NCBI GenBank assembly: GCA_009617715.1
Contig: VTFK01000269.1
Coordinates: forward strand, 992,001-1,056,000
Direction: 5' to 3'
DNA: 64,000 nucleotides
Source: Plectrocnemia conspersa
Lineage: Eukaryota; Arthropoda; Insecta; Trichoptera; Polycentropodidae
The notes under the pieces are model-generated. The model saw only the letters and a list, made by a program, of their open reading frames with translations, was not told the DNA's origin and searched no databases. Of this stretch, positions 1 through 14,600 are shown one piece after another. How positions within the stretch are numbered: the first letter of the stretch is position 1; every line of letters begins with the position of its first letter. The translations under genes were made by a program, and so were the position numbers.

Positions 1-1518
1 AGTGTAGCGAGTTTTTGAATTAATTTGTTGTAGGTACTTTATTAATTATATTTGACATAGAAATTTGCACCAGAACAATTTTTTAGTGAGACTAACTCAA
101 ATTGTAATTGTTAGATTAAAATTCATATAGATTATTTTCACAAACTATTTATTATGTACATAATACATATACATATTTTAAAAAACACTTTTTATAAAAA
201 TATTATAATATGAAAATAACTCAAATATATAGTTATAAAATGACCCAATTGCACTAAAAAAATAGACACAATGTTGGTCCATTTTTTTAATAAGATATAA
301 ATTGTGAATAAAGTAGATGCCTAAACTCTTAGCTCAATATTCATGCACATGTTATTTAAAAAAGAATATCTAGATATATCATGAGCTGTTAATACAATTG
401 AGAGATATCTCGTAAACAATTAATGTAAATTTATACAAAGGTCTTCAATTAAGTTTTATTTTAGTACTTTTCTTTGGCATTAACAGTTCATGAAATCAGC
501 AATTTAAAATTGATTTTTTTTAACCACCGTATACATTATAAATAAAAGTAAAACACATTAACCTGTAAATTTAGCTTAACATTTATATGTATTTATATCA
601 CATATTTGATTCGATATTCATTTTAATCGATATGTTAAAGGAATTGGTACAAATTTGAATTTATGAACCATCTTACATTTAAATTTTAAAAAAGTTGACC
701 CGGTCTAATGAGCAATTTAAATTTTATACAGAAAACTAGCTGCTAGTTAGTGTTAAATGAGTATTAGTTTTTAAATATTTGTTCGACTCGTCAACTTTTA
801 CTTCTATTTCAATTGTACTATTTTTTTATTGATACGCAAATGAATAATTCGAATAAACTTCAATTCAGTCTTTGACTTATCAATAACAAAAATAGGAGAT
901 ACACAATAGCGTAAAAAAGCTTAGTCTTGCTTATTACTCTATTATATTAATCTCTATAAATTGTAAAAGTGTTGTATGTATATTTTATTATATTAAAGAT
1001 GAGGTACGAATTTTGCCACAAAAAATGTGAATATTTATGTTATATTTTATGCTGAGATCGACCGAGTATTTAGTTTCGGTTTTGACTAAATAATGGAGTT
1101 TCGATCTTAATATTATATAAACTAAAATAGTACAGCAAATCAATAGAAAAATCTGTAAGTTAATAACTTGTCAATATTAACATGAGTTTTATGAACATAT
1201 AAAAAATGAAAAGTGAATATTAGGATTGTCTCGTATTTACAACATAAGGAAGTTTTGGTCGATCTCTAATATTTGATAATTATATAAATAGCAAATGTAT
1301 ATCTCTGAATCACAGTAACAATGTCATTTTGGCAAGACAGATATGTAAAACTAATTTTAAATTTATTAATAATTTAATATGATTTTAATTAAAAAAAAAT
1401 TGAGATATTTACATTTGTTTTTGTAGCAATATCAGTGCCTCTTTTTTATGTATAAATAAAAAACTATCACATTGAAGAGAATTAATCTAACACGTATTGT
1501 TAATCATATCATAATAAA
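1..1518. other. Gene-free AT-rich stretch downstream of the Rab gene
   Basis: No open frame with recognisable protein sequence is present on either strand. The part nearest 1518 is expected to be the 3' UTR of the minus-strand Rab gene. I see no structured RNA, transposon end or tandem array here. Confidence 0.5.
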
Positions 1519-2382
<864 letters not shown>

Positions 2383-3811
2383 TATTTAATTGAATAATAT
2401 GTCAAACGCCGAACATGGCACCAGCTGTCAAATTCCAACAACAATAAATTCATACCTGTGTTTACATAATTCAAAATTCCCTCCGAATAAAATTAATAAC
2501 TAACTTAATAAAATAAAACAATAATATTTAAACGTCGAAATACTACTTTACGTTAAAAATATATAGTATCAGTTAAAAGTTTAAGACAAAAAAATATTTT
2601 TGCTGAATTAAAAATAATTTCAATTAACTTTTCAACAAAAATATACCATACCATTATATTGAATAAATGTATTATTTATGTATTTTTGTTAAGTTTCCGC
2701 GATAATTTTTACGAGTTTGACGATCTTGTTTTAATTACGTTTTCAAAAACCATTTGCACAAATCAAAAGCATGGTTAGAATTGTAGAGGCGAAGGGCTAT
2801 TTATTTATTTATTCATTATGGGAAAAACTAGGTGGTATTTGATGGATCTCGACGGGAAGTCGATGACCGGCGGTGCTTCGTCCGCTGGTCTCTAATGTTT
2901 ATTATTTATATCAATTCAAAATGTAATTATAACATTCGATACAATTATAACATTCGATAAACTGTCACTTATTACTATCCGTCGCCAACGTATAGTTGCG
3001 TAATTGGAAAATAAAACCTGGTTCAATTAAATGTTCATTCATATGTAACATTTATTTATTTAAAATTGTTTTATTTCTAACATCTGCTGCTGAAAAATAT
3101 GACACTGAACTAAGCGGCTTCCATCAATTATGTCACAGACGAAAAGTCTGTGACATAATATATGAAAGACGCTTATATAATATCAAAGAGGACGTCTGGT
3201 CACCTTATTTTACTTTATGCATTTAACTTTTATGTAGTAGGTAGGTTTACCATGCAGTTCGAGTGCTAATAGTACAAGAACGACCATTTTAGCGGGAGCT
3301 TCCCGTAAAAATAAAAATCTCACTTTATAATTATAATAAACAATTTATTGAAATTTATACCGTGGTGTTAAGAAAAATAGATTATAAAATAAAACATTCA
3401 CATTATAAGTAAAATATATTCTATAGAATTAAATTACACTTGTTCCTCAGCATAGAGCTCGTTAATAAAGTAACGAATGCATAGTAAATGAGGCAGCACC
3501 GCCGCTGTCTATCTGTCAATGTCCAACAAGTCCGTCAAGTCAGTGCTACCATTGGGGAGGCAATTTCTGGCCACAATAAAACTTATACATATATAAATGG
3601 GCCCCCACAATAGCAATAAAATTATTATTTTATAAGCTGAAATATTCTCATCTATATAAGAATTAGACTATGGTAAAATTGGTGATGGACATTATTTAGC
3701 ATGTTACGGTTGTGCAATTTTAAACGAAAGGCTCAAACGTCATGGTTGCGCATGCGCACTGCCACGCGTTATTGTACTGTCAAATCACCGCCAAATTTTC
3801 GTCTATGAAAG
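2383..3811. promoter_or_regulatory. Shared upstream region between Rab33 and UFL1
   Basis: These 1.4 kb separate two divergent start codons, so both promoters should lie here. No TATA box is evident at either end. The interval also holds a 19-base imperfect tandem duplication around 2922-2959 (unit ending in attataacattcgat), a short hairpin at 3127-3159, and a GC-richer patch at 2845-2895 that may be an old retroelement tail. Promoter function is inferred from position only. Confidence 0.4.
3127..3159. repeat. Perfect 14-bp-arm hairpin
   Basis: Two perfectly complementary 14-base arms (beginning attatgtcacagac) flank the 5-base loop gaaaa. It lies in the Rab33-UFL1 intergenic interval. No run of T follows it, and no function can be assigned. 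Confidence 0.7.
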
Positions 3812-6459
3812 ATGACTGCCACTGCGGATTGGGATGAAGTTAAGCGGCTAGCTGCTGATTTTCAAAAGGCTCAACTAAGCTCTACCCTTCAAAGGTACTC
3901 GAGTTTATAATCGAATACCCTTAACTCTTATAACAAATCCGAAACATATGTTTCGCTCTGTAAACATTATTTTGGCAATATATGTGTTCTCATTTCTCAG
4001 GTTATCCGATCGCAACTGCGTGGAGATAATCACAAAATTGATCGAGTTGAATCTGCTCGACGTGATTTTCACCAATGACGGAAAAGAATATATTACACCG
4101 CAGCAGCTTTCGCGCGAGATCAAAGATGAACTGTACTTCAGAGGCGGGCGAATAAATCTGGTCGACTTGGCTAAAGAGCTGAACGTTGAATTTTCGCAAA
4201 TATCGAGTCGAATCGGCGACGTTTGTCAGTCCAATTCTAGTATAAATTTCATATTAGGTCAGCTTATCGACGATAATTACATCACGAGAATCTCGACTGA
4301 GATAAACGAACGCCTGAATCAAAACGGACAGATTAACGTCAGCGAATTAACATTGGCGTATGATTTACCGGCGGAGTTTTTATTGCATAATGTCTTGGAA
4401 AAGAAACTGGGGAAAAACATATTTGGTAAGCAAGATCCGGAAGATCCGAGGATATTCTTCACGGAAGCGTTCGTAGCCAGATCTAAAGCAAAAATCAGAG
4501 GAGCTTTGACCGGATTATCGAGGCCGACTCCGATAGCGGCGATTTTAAATCAGTGCAATATATCTGAAAGAGTATTTTTCAGTTTAATGCGAGACATATC
4601 TTTGAGTGGAACTGTGACTGGAAAGCAAGTCGGAGCGCAATATATACCGCACGTTTACAGCAAATCGCAAACCGATTGGGTTATTAATTCCTATAAACGT
4701 AGCGGTTATTTAAAGTATGAAGATTTAGCCAGAATGGGAATATCTGAAGCTAAAGCGTTCGTAAAGCGAACGCTTGCTAACGAAGATATAAGCTATTTAC
4801 AGTCATGCGCAGTCGGTAATCAAATATTAGAACAAATTAGCATAGCGATTGAAGAATGTAATACGAGCAAAGGATATGTCGATATATCCTCACTGCTACC
4901 TTCAGTCATCAGTGAAGATGATATAGAAAATCTCATAGCGAAGTCTATAACTCCTATTCTCCAAAAAACACTGCTTGTTTATGGAACGACTGGTAATTAT
5001 ATTTAATTTAATTTTGATACAAATCAGTTTATTGAATTTATTTATTTTTCAGTTATCAGCACTCACATGATTGATAAAATGGCAATTCCTTGCTTTGATT
5101 TGGCTAATGAGAAAGCCGATGAATTCGTCAAATCGGGAGCATATCAAAAGATGTACACTGAACGACAGTTATCTAACGTTAAAGCACTCGATGTTGAATT
5201 AGCAACCCATGTGGACGCTAAAGCTGAGCGGCGCGAAGAAAGACGCAGAAAAGCTACCGGAGGCAAAATCGGCGGCGGTACTCAAGGACGTGAAACTAAA
5301 ACGAAATCAGTTAAAAAGCATTCGCGAACTAAAGCCGCTCAAGACTCAGATTCGGACGATGGTTCTTCTGTGCAACAGAAGAAACCTACCTTATCCACTG
5401 CTGAGCTTGTATCAGTCAAAGAGTTAAAAAAGGTTTTAAATCCACCGCTCGAAGCTGAGGGTATTGAATACTTATGTACTGATATCGCTGCACACATTCA
5501 TCCGTAAGTTAAATCAAATATAAGATATTTTTATACTCAATGTAATAATTTCATGATCATAATTTTTAGATTGGTAAACAAAGCTGGTTTATCTGCGGCA
5601 CAAACTCTATTCGAAGCCACTTTAGAAAACACATCTCAAATCAGGCGGCAGACTCATTCATCGCTTCAAGACAAATTGAATGTTTTAATCAACGATATAA
5701 GACATTACGAGAAAGGAATTAAAATGTTCTCGCCCGATCAGCAGCAGCAGTTCATCAAGTATTTGTTAAAATCGCTCGGAGGAGATATAGCGTCAGAATT
5801 TTTTAAATATGCTGCCGTTGAATGCGGTCTTCCTGAAACCGCAGACACTCTTACTACGGAGCAAAGGAACAAAATGGTCAACGAAGTCAGCGACGAGTAC
5901 AAAGCCGTACTGTTGTCTTTGAACAAAAGTCTCATCGGTCAAAGTATCGAAATATTTTTGCATTCAGCCGAAGCCTGCATAGAAGCATGTAGCATGGTTT
6001 TAAAGAAAGTCGATAAAAAGAAGGATAGATCGTTGATTTTGACTCATAAACATGGACTGCTAGAACAGATGGAATCATGCGAAGATCCACCTTTGGTTCT
6101 ACATTTGGCCGCGTTGATTATTTTTAGCGTTGCTACTCAAACTATGCTGCACGCTTCAGGAAGACAGGTGTCTAATATTTTGACTTTCTTGAAACCATAT
6201 CTATCAGACGAACAGAAAAAAGAGCTTTCAACCTATCATGGTAATTGTATAATTAAATATCATCAAGTCGTTCATAATATATTCATTTATAAATGTAATT
6301 TTAGATTTGGTGCTGAAGCTTTTAAGCACAGATGAAGAAAACAATGAAAGAGAAGAAACACTCGTATTATTGAAAGAGAAAATGATCAACGTTAAAAATA
6401 TAGCTTCAAATTTCAAAAAACCATCAAATCAATCCAATCAAAATAATGCTGATGCATAA
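3812..6459 (+). CDS. UFL1: UFL1, E3 UFM1-protein ligase 1 (5 exons, complete)
   Basis: Exons 3812-3894, 4001-4992, 5053-5503, 5570-6240 and 6305-6459 join with matching phases (2, 1, 2, 1) to give 783 aa; human UFL1 has 794. The N-terminus MTATADWDEVKRLAADFQ, the motif DGKEYITPQQLSREI (about residues 50-65) and FTEAFVARSKAKIRG (about 180) are closely UFL1-like. Residues about 395-440 are a Lys/Arg-rich low-complexity segment followed by an acidic DSDSDD patch, as in vertebrate homologues. Family knowledge: UFL1 works with UFC1, DDRGK1/UFBP1 and CDK5RAP3 at the ER membrane to attach UFM1, notably to ribosomal protein uL24 (RPL26), and lacks RING or HECT catalytic motifs. The ATG at 3812 is chosen because the one at 3805 runs quickly into a stop. 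A canonical AATAAA lies at 6647-6652. Confidence 0.97.
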
Positions 6460-6646
6460 ATGATAAAGGTTTATTGTGTTAATTTTTATATTAAAATATT
6501 ATTTTTGTACTAAATATAGATAAATACTTAAAAATTATGCAATTAAGCTGTTTTTTTATGATATACATATTATACTTTGTTTACTATTATAATTTATTTT
6601 GGCATATCTTATAAATATGTTACATTTGAATAATGTTTGACTAAAA

Positions 6647-6652
6647 AATAAA
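6647..6652 (+). terminator. Polyadenylation signal of UFL1 (candidate)
   Basis: AATAAA occurs 188 bases after the UFL1 stop codon in an AT-rich context. It is the clearest canonical signal, though closer variant signals (for example in ATTAAAATA runs near 6490) could be used. Confidence 0.45.
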
Positions 6653-6889
6653 AATTTATTATCAATACTCTTTGGCCTTTTTATACCTAATGTAAAATGC
6701 TTGGTAACACATATCTAAAATTAGATATACATAAACGATTGTTATTTTCCTTAAACATTTAAATTTATTTATTTATTCTGAGAAGCAAAAATTGCTGTTT
6801 TGTTCATTTTCATTTTCAAGTTCAATTTTTCTTTTAAAATGCCGACAGTTTTTTTTCCAGTCTTGATGATTTTTTTGAGTTATGTTGGG

Positions 6890-7110
6890 AATTTCGATCG
6901 CTTTTCTTGGAGGTAACGCGTAACAGGAGGCGAAATGTAAATTAGTTTAGTCCGGTTTTGTTCCGCGTTATATACACCGTCATGCGAGTAAGCCGTATCC
7001 CCACCCCGTACGTTGGAGAGGAATGTAAGGCTGACCACGTACTAGGCAAGCTGACTGCCGCAGCCAAGCCAGCCAGTAGTGCCTGCTGCGTCGAACTATT
7101 ATAGATGGAT
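6890..7110 (-). mobile_element. LTR-like fragment, family shared with 59077-59290
   Basis: Read on the minus strand, about 60 bases (7005 down to about 6945) match 59077-59137: both contain gtggggatacggc, a TATA-like gtatata word and acaaaaccggac. The arrangement (TATA box, then a short transcribed leader) suggests the U3-R part of an LTR retroelement. No TG...CA boundaries or target duplication were seen, so the assignment is tentative. Confidence 0.4.
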
Positions 7111-7570
7111 GGGAAGAACAAAAAAAGAATTAAGCTGGCTAAAAATATATAGGATATATCTACAAAGGCAATTTTTCAGAAAAGTTAAATGAAAATCTGT
7201 ATTAAAACTACAGCAGCTTATACAGCATAATTTGGCTTGTTACTGTTTTGCTCCATTTGTACCAATAACTGTGTTACTTTGTTATTTTCAACTTTGTTAC
7301 GTTATTTTTTAAATATATAAATGGCAGAAATAGACAAAATGCGTCGATAATTATTGGCTACAAGTGCGCGGAGACTGGTGACTGGCTGCCTAGTTCGCGG
7401 TCTACTCTGGCAGCCCAACACAATTCTCTGCACTGTCTCTGTTCTTTTCTGGCTGCGGCAGCCAAGTTGCCTAGTGTGCGGCCTACCTAAGAATACGAGC
7501 GAACTTCTCGACGGCTGCTAGGTTCGCGGGACTTTGGACGCGCGTGCTCTGTGTCTCTTGACTTGTGCTG
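7040..7570. repeat. GC-rich patch with dispersed ctgcggcagccaag-type words
   Basis: The words tgccgcagccaagc (near 7057) and ctgcggcagccaag (near 7452) are near copies. Related words such as ggctgcctagttcgcgg (near 7390) and ggctgctaggttcgcgg (near 7512) recur in between. No reading frame is conserved. It may be a decayed non-coding transposon or satellite fragment. Confidence 0.4.
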
Positions 7571-7918
7571 CTATCTATGGAGTCGCTATAATATGTTTTT
7601 ATTTATTTGAGCTAAATTGAATAGTCGCCGACAGCACACTGCAAAACTCAACTACAACACAGCAAATAAAACAACTAGGGTAATCATCTCCAGGTTTACA
7701 TACATTGAAATCTCATTAATTACCCTAAATAGAACTTATTTTTATAGAACTACACCACTGTTTATATACCATCAAGGAATATGTGTAGTCCAACGTCCCT
7801 ATTATGTATCAATCATTTGATCAATACAGATCATCCATTAACGGAATCAATAGGGCTGAAGCATAGAAATGCACTTAAAACTGTTGAACAGTACTTCAAC
7901 AAAAGAATTGTCAGGTTC

Positions 7919-7956
7919 GGATATCTTCACCGAGTATATACTCGGTGAAGATATCC
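7919..7956. repeat. Perfect 38-bp palindrome
   Basis: Positions 7919-7956 equal their own reverse complement exactly, centred on tata, with half-site ggatatcttcaccgagta. There is no spacer. It lies in gene-free sequence, and I see no matching copy elsewhere in the window. Confidence 0.9.
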
Positions 7957-9362
7957 AGGTACGAATCCATTATTGCCATATTTGCACCATTACGATTATA
8001 TGCCTGATTTTCTACGACACTTTCATAGGTATATTTGATTTGGTTTAATATAAATTAGCTATTAAAAAATCCGAAGAAATATACATGATAAATAAAATAC
8101 TATGTATATATAATATTACTTTTATGTATTAAAAAGTGAAACAATTATATTTTTAATATAAATGAAATTATGCAAATATTTTAAGAACACAAGACTTAGA
8201 TTTTTTAATAAATTAATTCTGAATTAATATAATGAGTGCGCAATTACACTTGGCTATCAATGAGTGCGTGTGTTTTACACGTGTATCGATGACACACATC
8301 TTTATTTGAAAAAATAATTAACAATACCTCATAAAAGCTTATATACGTGATAAGGAAGAAAAAATAACAATCATTACAATACAACTTTCATTAATATATT
8401 TTCTACTTATGTTTAAAAAACATATTCTAAAATGATCGTTATTTTAATTTGATAGAACAATATAAATGTCAGGTCGCATATGTATGTATTTTTTTATGTA
8501 TGTATGTATATGCCTTAGTTCTAGTATGTACATATACCTATACAGCATTTGTACCACAGAGTTCAAGTTCATCTCGAATCGATTTTTGTTTGACTATAGC
8601 TATGCATACACACAGTGCGCTTGGCCTGGAAAACCCCTTTCTGGAAAATTCGCACTGCTTGCATAGATATATAAAAGACATACATCTACACGCATTATTA
8701 TTTAAATAATTATATTTATCATAGGATCGTTGCTAGTTATGTGATACGGTCCTTTTCTCTGACACCGCCATTGTATCATGAAGTGATAAAAAACTATTGT
8801 TAAGATGTTAGCGACGATGTCGTTTAACTACGACTAAAGTGCTGTAGTGTTTATAATGCAGCGCAATTTTTCAATCTGTGGTTCGCCTTAACTATTATTT
8901 TATATTTTTGATACTTTAAAATAACCGATAGCTAATATTGTATTCATTTCATGTTATACTTTTATTATATTTATGATTTGTTTGTATATTTTTTATTATT
9001 ACATAATCCATAATCGTAGCGTTGTAATTAGTTATATAAAAGCCGATGTAAGGTTCATAAAAACAACTAGATTTGTTTTTCTCGCATTTATAAGGGGTAG
9101 AAGCTTTCAACGCAGAAAAATTGAGCACCAGCTACACATCTATTTGCCGAAAGCAATTAATGCTGTCTACGCGTACAATGAGTATTTTTAAATATAATCG
9201 TCCACCAAAAAAAAGGCTATAAAAAATATCGTCTGCAAGTGAGCAGGTACAATTCCAATGTTGCCAGCTATACAATATTAAATGAAATGCACCAATGGCT
9301 AAAATAGTATAATAAATATTTATGAGTTAAAAACAACCATTTCAGTTTAGCCCCAACTCATC

Positions 9363-9653
9363 TGTTAGGAACGTTAATCTCCTCCCAATTCTCTAACCAT
9401 ATATAAGCCGGAACTCTGCCATAGAAAAGCACTTTGCTCAAAATTTCCACTTAGACTATTACTTCACTTTTAACTCGACTCACGTGGAGATCTCGCTGAA
9501 ATCAACTCAGGAACTCCATAAAATAAATTGCTTTCATTTCGACCGTTCAATCTGATACAAGCAATCACATTGAAACTCACTCTCGAAGATTTCAATTTGA
9601 TCTTCGAGATGACTTAAGGTCTATTACGATTTAGCACAACGGCAATAGCAACA
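9363..9653 (+). mobile_element. Solo LTR of an LTR retrotransposon
   Basis: The 291 bp segment begins TGTTAGG and ends CAACA, the TG...CA form of LTRs. It is flanked by the 4-base duplication catc (9359-9362 and 9654-9657). Inside are a TATA box (atatataagccgg, near 9400) and an AATAAA near 9519, in the order expected for U3, R and U5. No internal coding region or second LTR is nearby, so it is a solo LTR left by recombination. Some resemblance to the 59140-59200 sequence (ctactacttcact) hints at a related family. Confidence 0.75.
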
Positions 9654-11629
9654 CATCACATATTTGTATTTATGAATTATTTAATACTAACTTATTAAAT
9701 AATTAATAAAACTTTGTATTAAGTTAATCAATGTATTTTCCTTTTTTTAATAAAGATTAAGCAAAGTTTTACAGATTATAGTGTATATTGTACATGTGTT
9801 TGTTTAAAAATCAATAACATTTTATATCAAAAAGCTGTAAAAAATATTAATTATATAAAAGTTATCGTCCATTAACTAAACGTCATATACATATTAACTT
9901 TTCATTTAGTGTTTTTATTTTTTCTTCAGCAGCATCTAATGTTTAAATATATAATTATTTAATAAAATAACCATATTTTGCTGATTAAATTACACACAAT
10001 TGGTTTAGGCTTATGCTTAGCTAGACAGGTTATATTTTATCTAGTATTTATGGCTTCTTTGTTAAGCTAACTGCTGCGTTAAGTAGATATTGATTGTTTA
10101 TTAAATGAGTGAAATAAAACTTTTACTACATATTTTGACTGTGAAAGTTTTTTTATTTCAACTAATGTTTTTAATATTATTTATTTCGGCTCTTTGTCTT
10201 TTTTGGGTTGAAATAAAATTTATAAAATATTGCTAATGAATTGCTTGAACTGTTCTTAAAAAATACTTGAGGAGTGGTATTCGCACTATTTCTACAAATA
10301 TAATTTCGATTTTACTCAATGCCATAATCATGTTCACTTTATAATATATAATTCTGGGAAAAGCTACTAAATATTAAAACCATTGTGGTGTTCATAGTAC
10401 GTCGATAAGATAATAAAATTAAAATAATTTATGTAATCGTAAAAAATAAAATAATAAACTTGAACATCGACCTAAATTATTTCATAAAAAAATCACTCTT
10501 GAAATGTAGGATTGCGTATATTACGAGAAATATAATACGAATTAAATACCCCAAAATGTTGCAGAATGTATCCAATTTACGGCGACAAAGGGAATCCGAT
10601 AAAAATTAACATCATATTCGACAAACGACTACCCGTAAACAAGTACATTTTAAATAACGAGATTTAGGAACTTATAATGACTTAAAAATGTTGCTCACGT
10701 TTTTATTTGTTATTTGGTACGTTCAATTTATTCGTTTCCAGCATTTATATTAAAATAATTGTTCCAACTTATTTTGAAAATAATTATTTTGTAATAAAAT
10801 TTATATTTTTCCAATTTAAAAAAACTAAATTTTACACATTTTTACGTGTATACTGAGTATGCATTGCTGGAACGCTCATTCTATTTTTTCACCGTAAGAA
10901 CAAGGTTAAGACATATTTTTATAAATGGAATTTTGTGGTACGTTATATTTACACTCTATCAGCTCTAATTGGTTTGATAAAACTTAGCATATACCAAGTA
11001 CTTCGCTTCAGATAAGAAACTCCATTTCAAATTAGATATTTTAAAAAGGCTTTACCAGAGGTGTAGTTTCTTGAGAATCTCAAAATCATCAGCTAGGAGT
11101 TTAGATCATTAATTTTTGCAGAGCTACGCAGAGACATACTACGGACCTACGACGATCTACGCGATCGAGTATTGGTTCAATAATATAAATATAAATCCAA
11201 AATATATTAACGAAATTGAATAAGTCTGATATAAATACTTGTTTATATAGCACATACGTTGGTAACGTAGACAACTCTTCACTTGTTATTTTATATATAA
11301 TATTTTATACAGTTTTTTACAATTTGATGTTGTCGAATATATACAAGACAGGCAATAGTTGTTTTTATATCCTTTAAAATATAACAAATTTATGTATTGA
11401 TCATAGTATATTTTCGCCGTTTCATAGTATACTAATTGTATTTGTTTATTTTCGATCCGAAAATATTGCACATTCGCTGACGAGTAGCGAGTCTGCTAGT
11501 AGCGCTGCGCGAAATCGTCTCTCTTATACCAGTAATAGCCGTACACCAGTCCGAGTCGGACGTGCCAATATACCGTCTCGCCTTAGACAAATGTACATCG
11601 TGTAGTTGTTGAATTAAAACACTTAAAAA

Positions 11630-14600
11630 ATGGAGGACACGGGGCTCGTGGACGAAAAATGCCTGGCTGTAGTCGCACCGAAGGCGTCAGAAAAGTCCCA
11701 ATCTCTAAATGTGGAAATGGTAAACAAACCGCCAGATGGAGGAGCACGTGCGTGGCTGGTAATGGCTGGCTCTTTCCTATGCAACGGAATACTGTTAGGT
11801 GTCATCAACAGCTTCGGAGTCATACATTTCCATCTTCAGAATGAGCTGAAAGCAGCTGGAGACACTGAAGCTTCCAGCAAGTCTGGTGAGATTATCTGAC
11901 TACCCTCTAAAACTTGCCAATATATTCATTGTTTACTATTGTGAACTATTAATAAACATGGTTTATTAATAATTCACAATAGTGTTGTAGCATAATTGTA
12001 ATATATATACTAATAGATTAATTGACACAATAATTACGTTCCTTTGTTTTTTATTGTATTGTATAAGTACTTAATTTACTTAAAAATACAATTTAATAGT
12101 TAATTTTACAAATATTTAAATATTAATTTTATATTTAGAATACTTGATAATATTTTAACATTTTTTAAATTAATCTATAATTTTGAAGTAATTATGAATA
12201 TTGTTAAATACGTAAAATTAGTTCATAATAACTTTTGTATTTATATAAATGGATAAGGTTCAAAAGTACGTATTAAATTTTTATTTATCTTAATATTCTC
12301 TAAACTCACACTTCTAATGCCATTCTATAAAAATATTGTTGGTAAAGGTGTAAGATCGATTTATATATTACATATCGACAACCCCTCGGTGATCGAGCAG
12401 CTCCAACTGTGGACTCCGGAAGGTGGTCATATTTCTCGGTCGCGTCCACTGTTCTTGCCTGTGAAGTCTAGAACTGGAGCGCTTGCCAACTCTTCTCTGG
12501 CAAAGACTGCTCAATACTGTGCATTGAGATTCTGGCATTTTCTCGTGTACATATGAGGATTTGGTTAAGATTTGGGACAATGCACATTTGTTGAGGTGAT
12601 GTGTGTCTGTCCTTTTATCATGTTTTTAGTTAGATGTGTGTATGTATTTAATTGTATGTATACGTATATATGTAGATATTTGTATCTATTTTAAAATTGT
12701 ATTATATTTTATGCTCTTGGCCATCGTGACGCACTAGGTTAACCTGTCAGGTCAAAATAGTCTTAATTTTATAAAATAAATATATATTAAATAGCTAAAA
12801 TAAGATAAAATCGACTATAATTTTATTAATAATTTATATATTTCTTAGATTAGTAATTTTATCAGACTTTGCACTTTATTGATTATTAGTTGTAGGGCAA
12901 AAAATAATTTTAAGTCGGTTTAATTACGAATTAATGGTTTTTAAAATTAAACTATCAATAATTTGAATAATGTATGGTCAGTAAAGCTCCAATTGTGACA
13001 ACATCAAAACTATTTTTTTTCATTACACGTGTAAATGCTTTTTCCAGGTTGAGGCCCTGGAGGTGATTGACCTCTTGGCCAATGAGACTCAATGTGGAAT
13101 CTAATAAGACTTTTTATTGCAATATTTACATGTGAAAATATTGCAATAAAAAGTCTAATTATAATTATAATCTAAGTATAATTTTGCTTTTAGTTCGTGC
13201 AACCTTATTTTTGTAGCAAAAAGGAAAAGGAGAAAAATTACCAACTTATTTTCAAAATTATTTGAAAATAAATTGAATTTAAACGAATTTTTATTTTATA
13301 ATACATTAATAACAATATAATTATTGTATATGATATTTTAAAATATTTAACCACTTAACTTTAACTTAATAATTAATAATATAATACAATTTATTTAGAA
13401 GATAATATTTTATTACTGATTACCTTTTAAGAGGTCCATGGTATAAATTTTATGTTGATATTTACATTTCATTATCTTTAAATATTTTTCCATTGATTAT
13501 TTCTTCCATTGACATTGTTCTTAATATGATTACTAGAATCGACTGAAACTTAAAAATATGTATTTACAAAATTATTTTATGCTGCTACTGAATAACTAAG
13601 ATTGCTATATTTATCCTATTTTTGTTGAAAATAAATTAAAACATTTACCTTTTGTTTGAACAAATTGTATTTGGGTCAACTGTTGACAGAATCAGGTCTT
13701 TAAAATATTATATTATTACTAATTCTCATATATTATATTATAATAAATTTGCAAAATCATTATTTTAAGAGATTTTAATTTAAAGCTTTAATCAATATAC
13801 TGAAATCGTAGTTTAATGACATATATTTCTATTTAAGCTTTTATGTGCATTTTATGCAAACTGTCGGGTTTTGTTCGAATAGTCATGCAGCATGAAACAA
13901 TAAGAATTAGTCATACTCTACCGATCTACCCTAAACAATACAATTTTCATGATGAGATACAATCGATAAACGTACATTCACATCATGAAACGTGTCCTCT
14001 CGTGGCTTGCGTCCATATAATACACTTATAACTAGTACCTTCCACGAAAAAATTAACCTCGTTTTTCGCGATTACTTCCGTGACTTTGAGTCATAAAAAT
14101 GAGTTAGTTTCGCTGACCTATGCCATCTCCATGGTAGCAGACATTGATCGCAAACTCTTTCATGTGTCAGTGACAGCGTATCGGCAAACTTCGCCAATTG
14201 CTTATTAAAATAATACATCGAAGTTAATAAATTATGTCAGCATATATTATCTTGTTACATAAAGCCTTCATATTCCAAATTTATTATAATAAAGTTATTG
14301 TCGGCGATCGACGTGAGAAACAATAAAATTATTATCGTCCTAATAAAAAATGTTATCGTCGCCCGGAGTCAAAGGGTAAGGTTTTCGTTTATTAAAATAT
14401 ACAAGTTTATTAGTGATAATTTCTTTAAAAAAAATTTTTTGCAAATAATGACATGGCAAATCAAAATAAACATTCAAAGTCTGGACATTGACTCTGATGA
14501 GTGATGACATTATATATATATTTTTTATTTTATATGAGGCTCTTGTTTAAAATGAATGTATTGAGATTAGGTTGAGTTTTTATTGAGAGTATCTTTATAA

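Larger units (their letters stand above)
6460..11629. other. Gene-free interval UFL1 to the MCT gene
   Basis: No protein-coding exon is recognisable. It holds a GC-rich patch with LTR-like sequence (6890-7110), a GC-rich patch with repeated ctgcggcagccaag-type words (7040-7570), a perfect 38 bp palindrome (7919-7956) and a solo LTR (9363-9653). The remaining sequence is AT-rich. The last few hundred bases should carry the transporter promoter and 5' UTR. Confidence 0.5.

Noticed and set aside
8449..8709. 86-codon plus-strand open frame
   Set aside because: It is Tyr/Val/Leu-rich from tatgta repeats and has no recognisable similarity or gene context.
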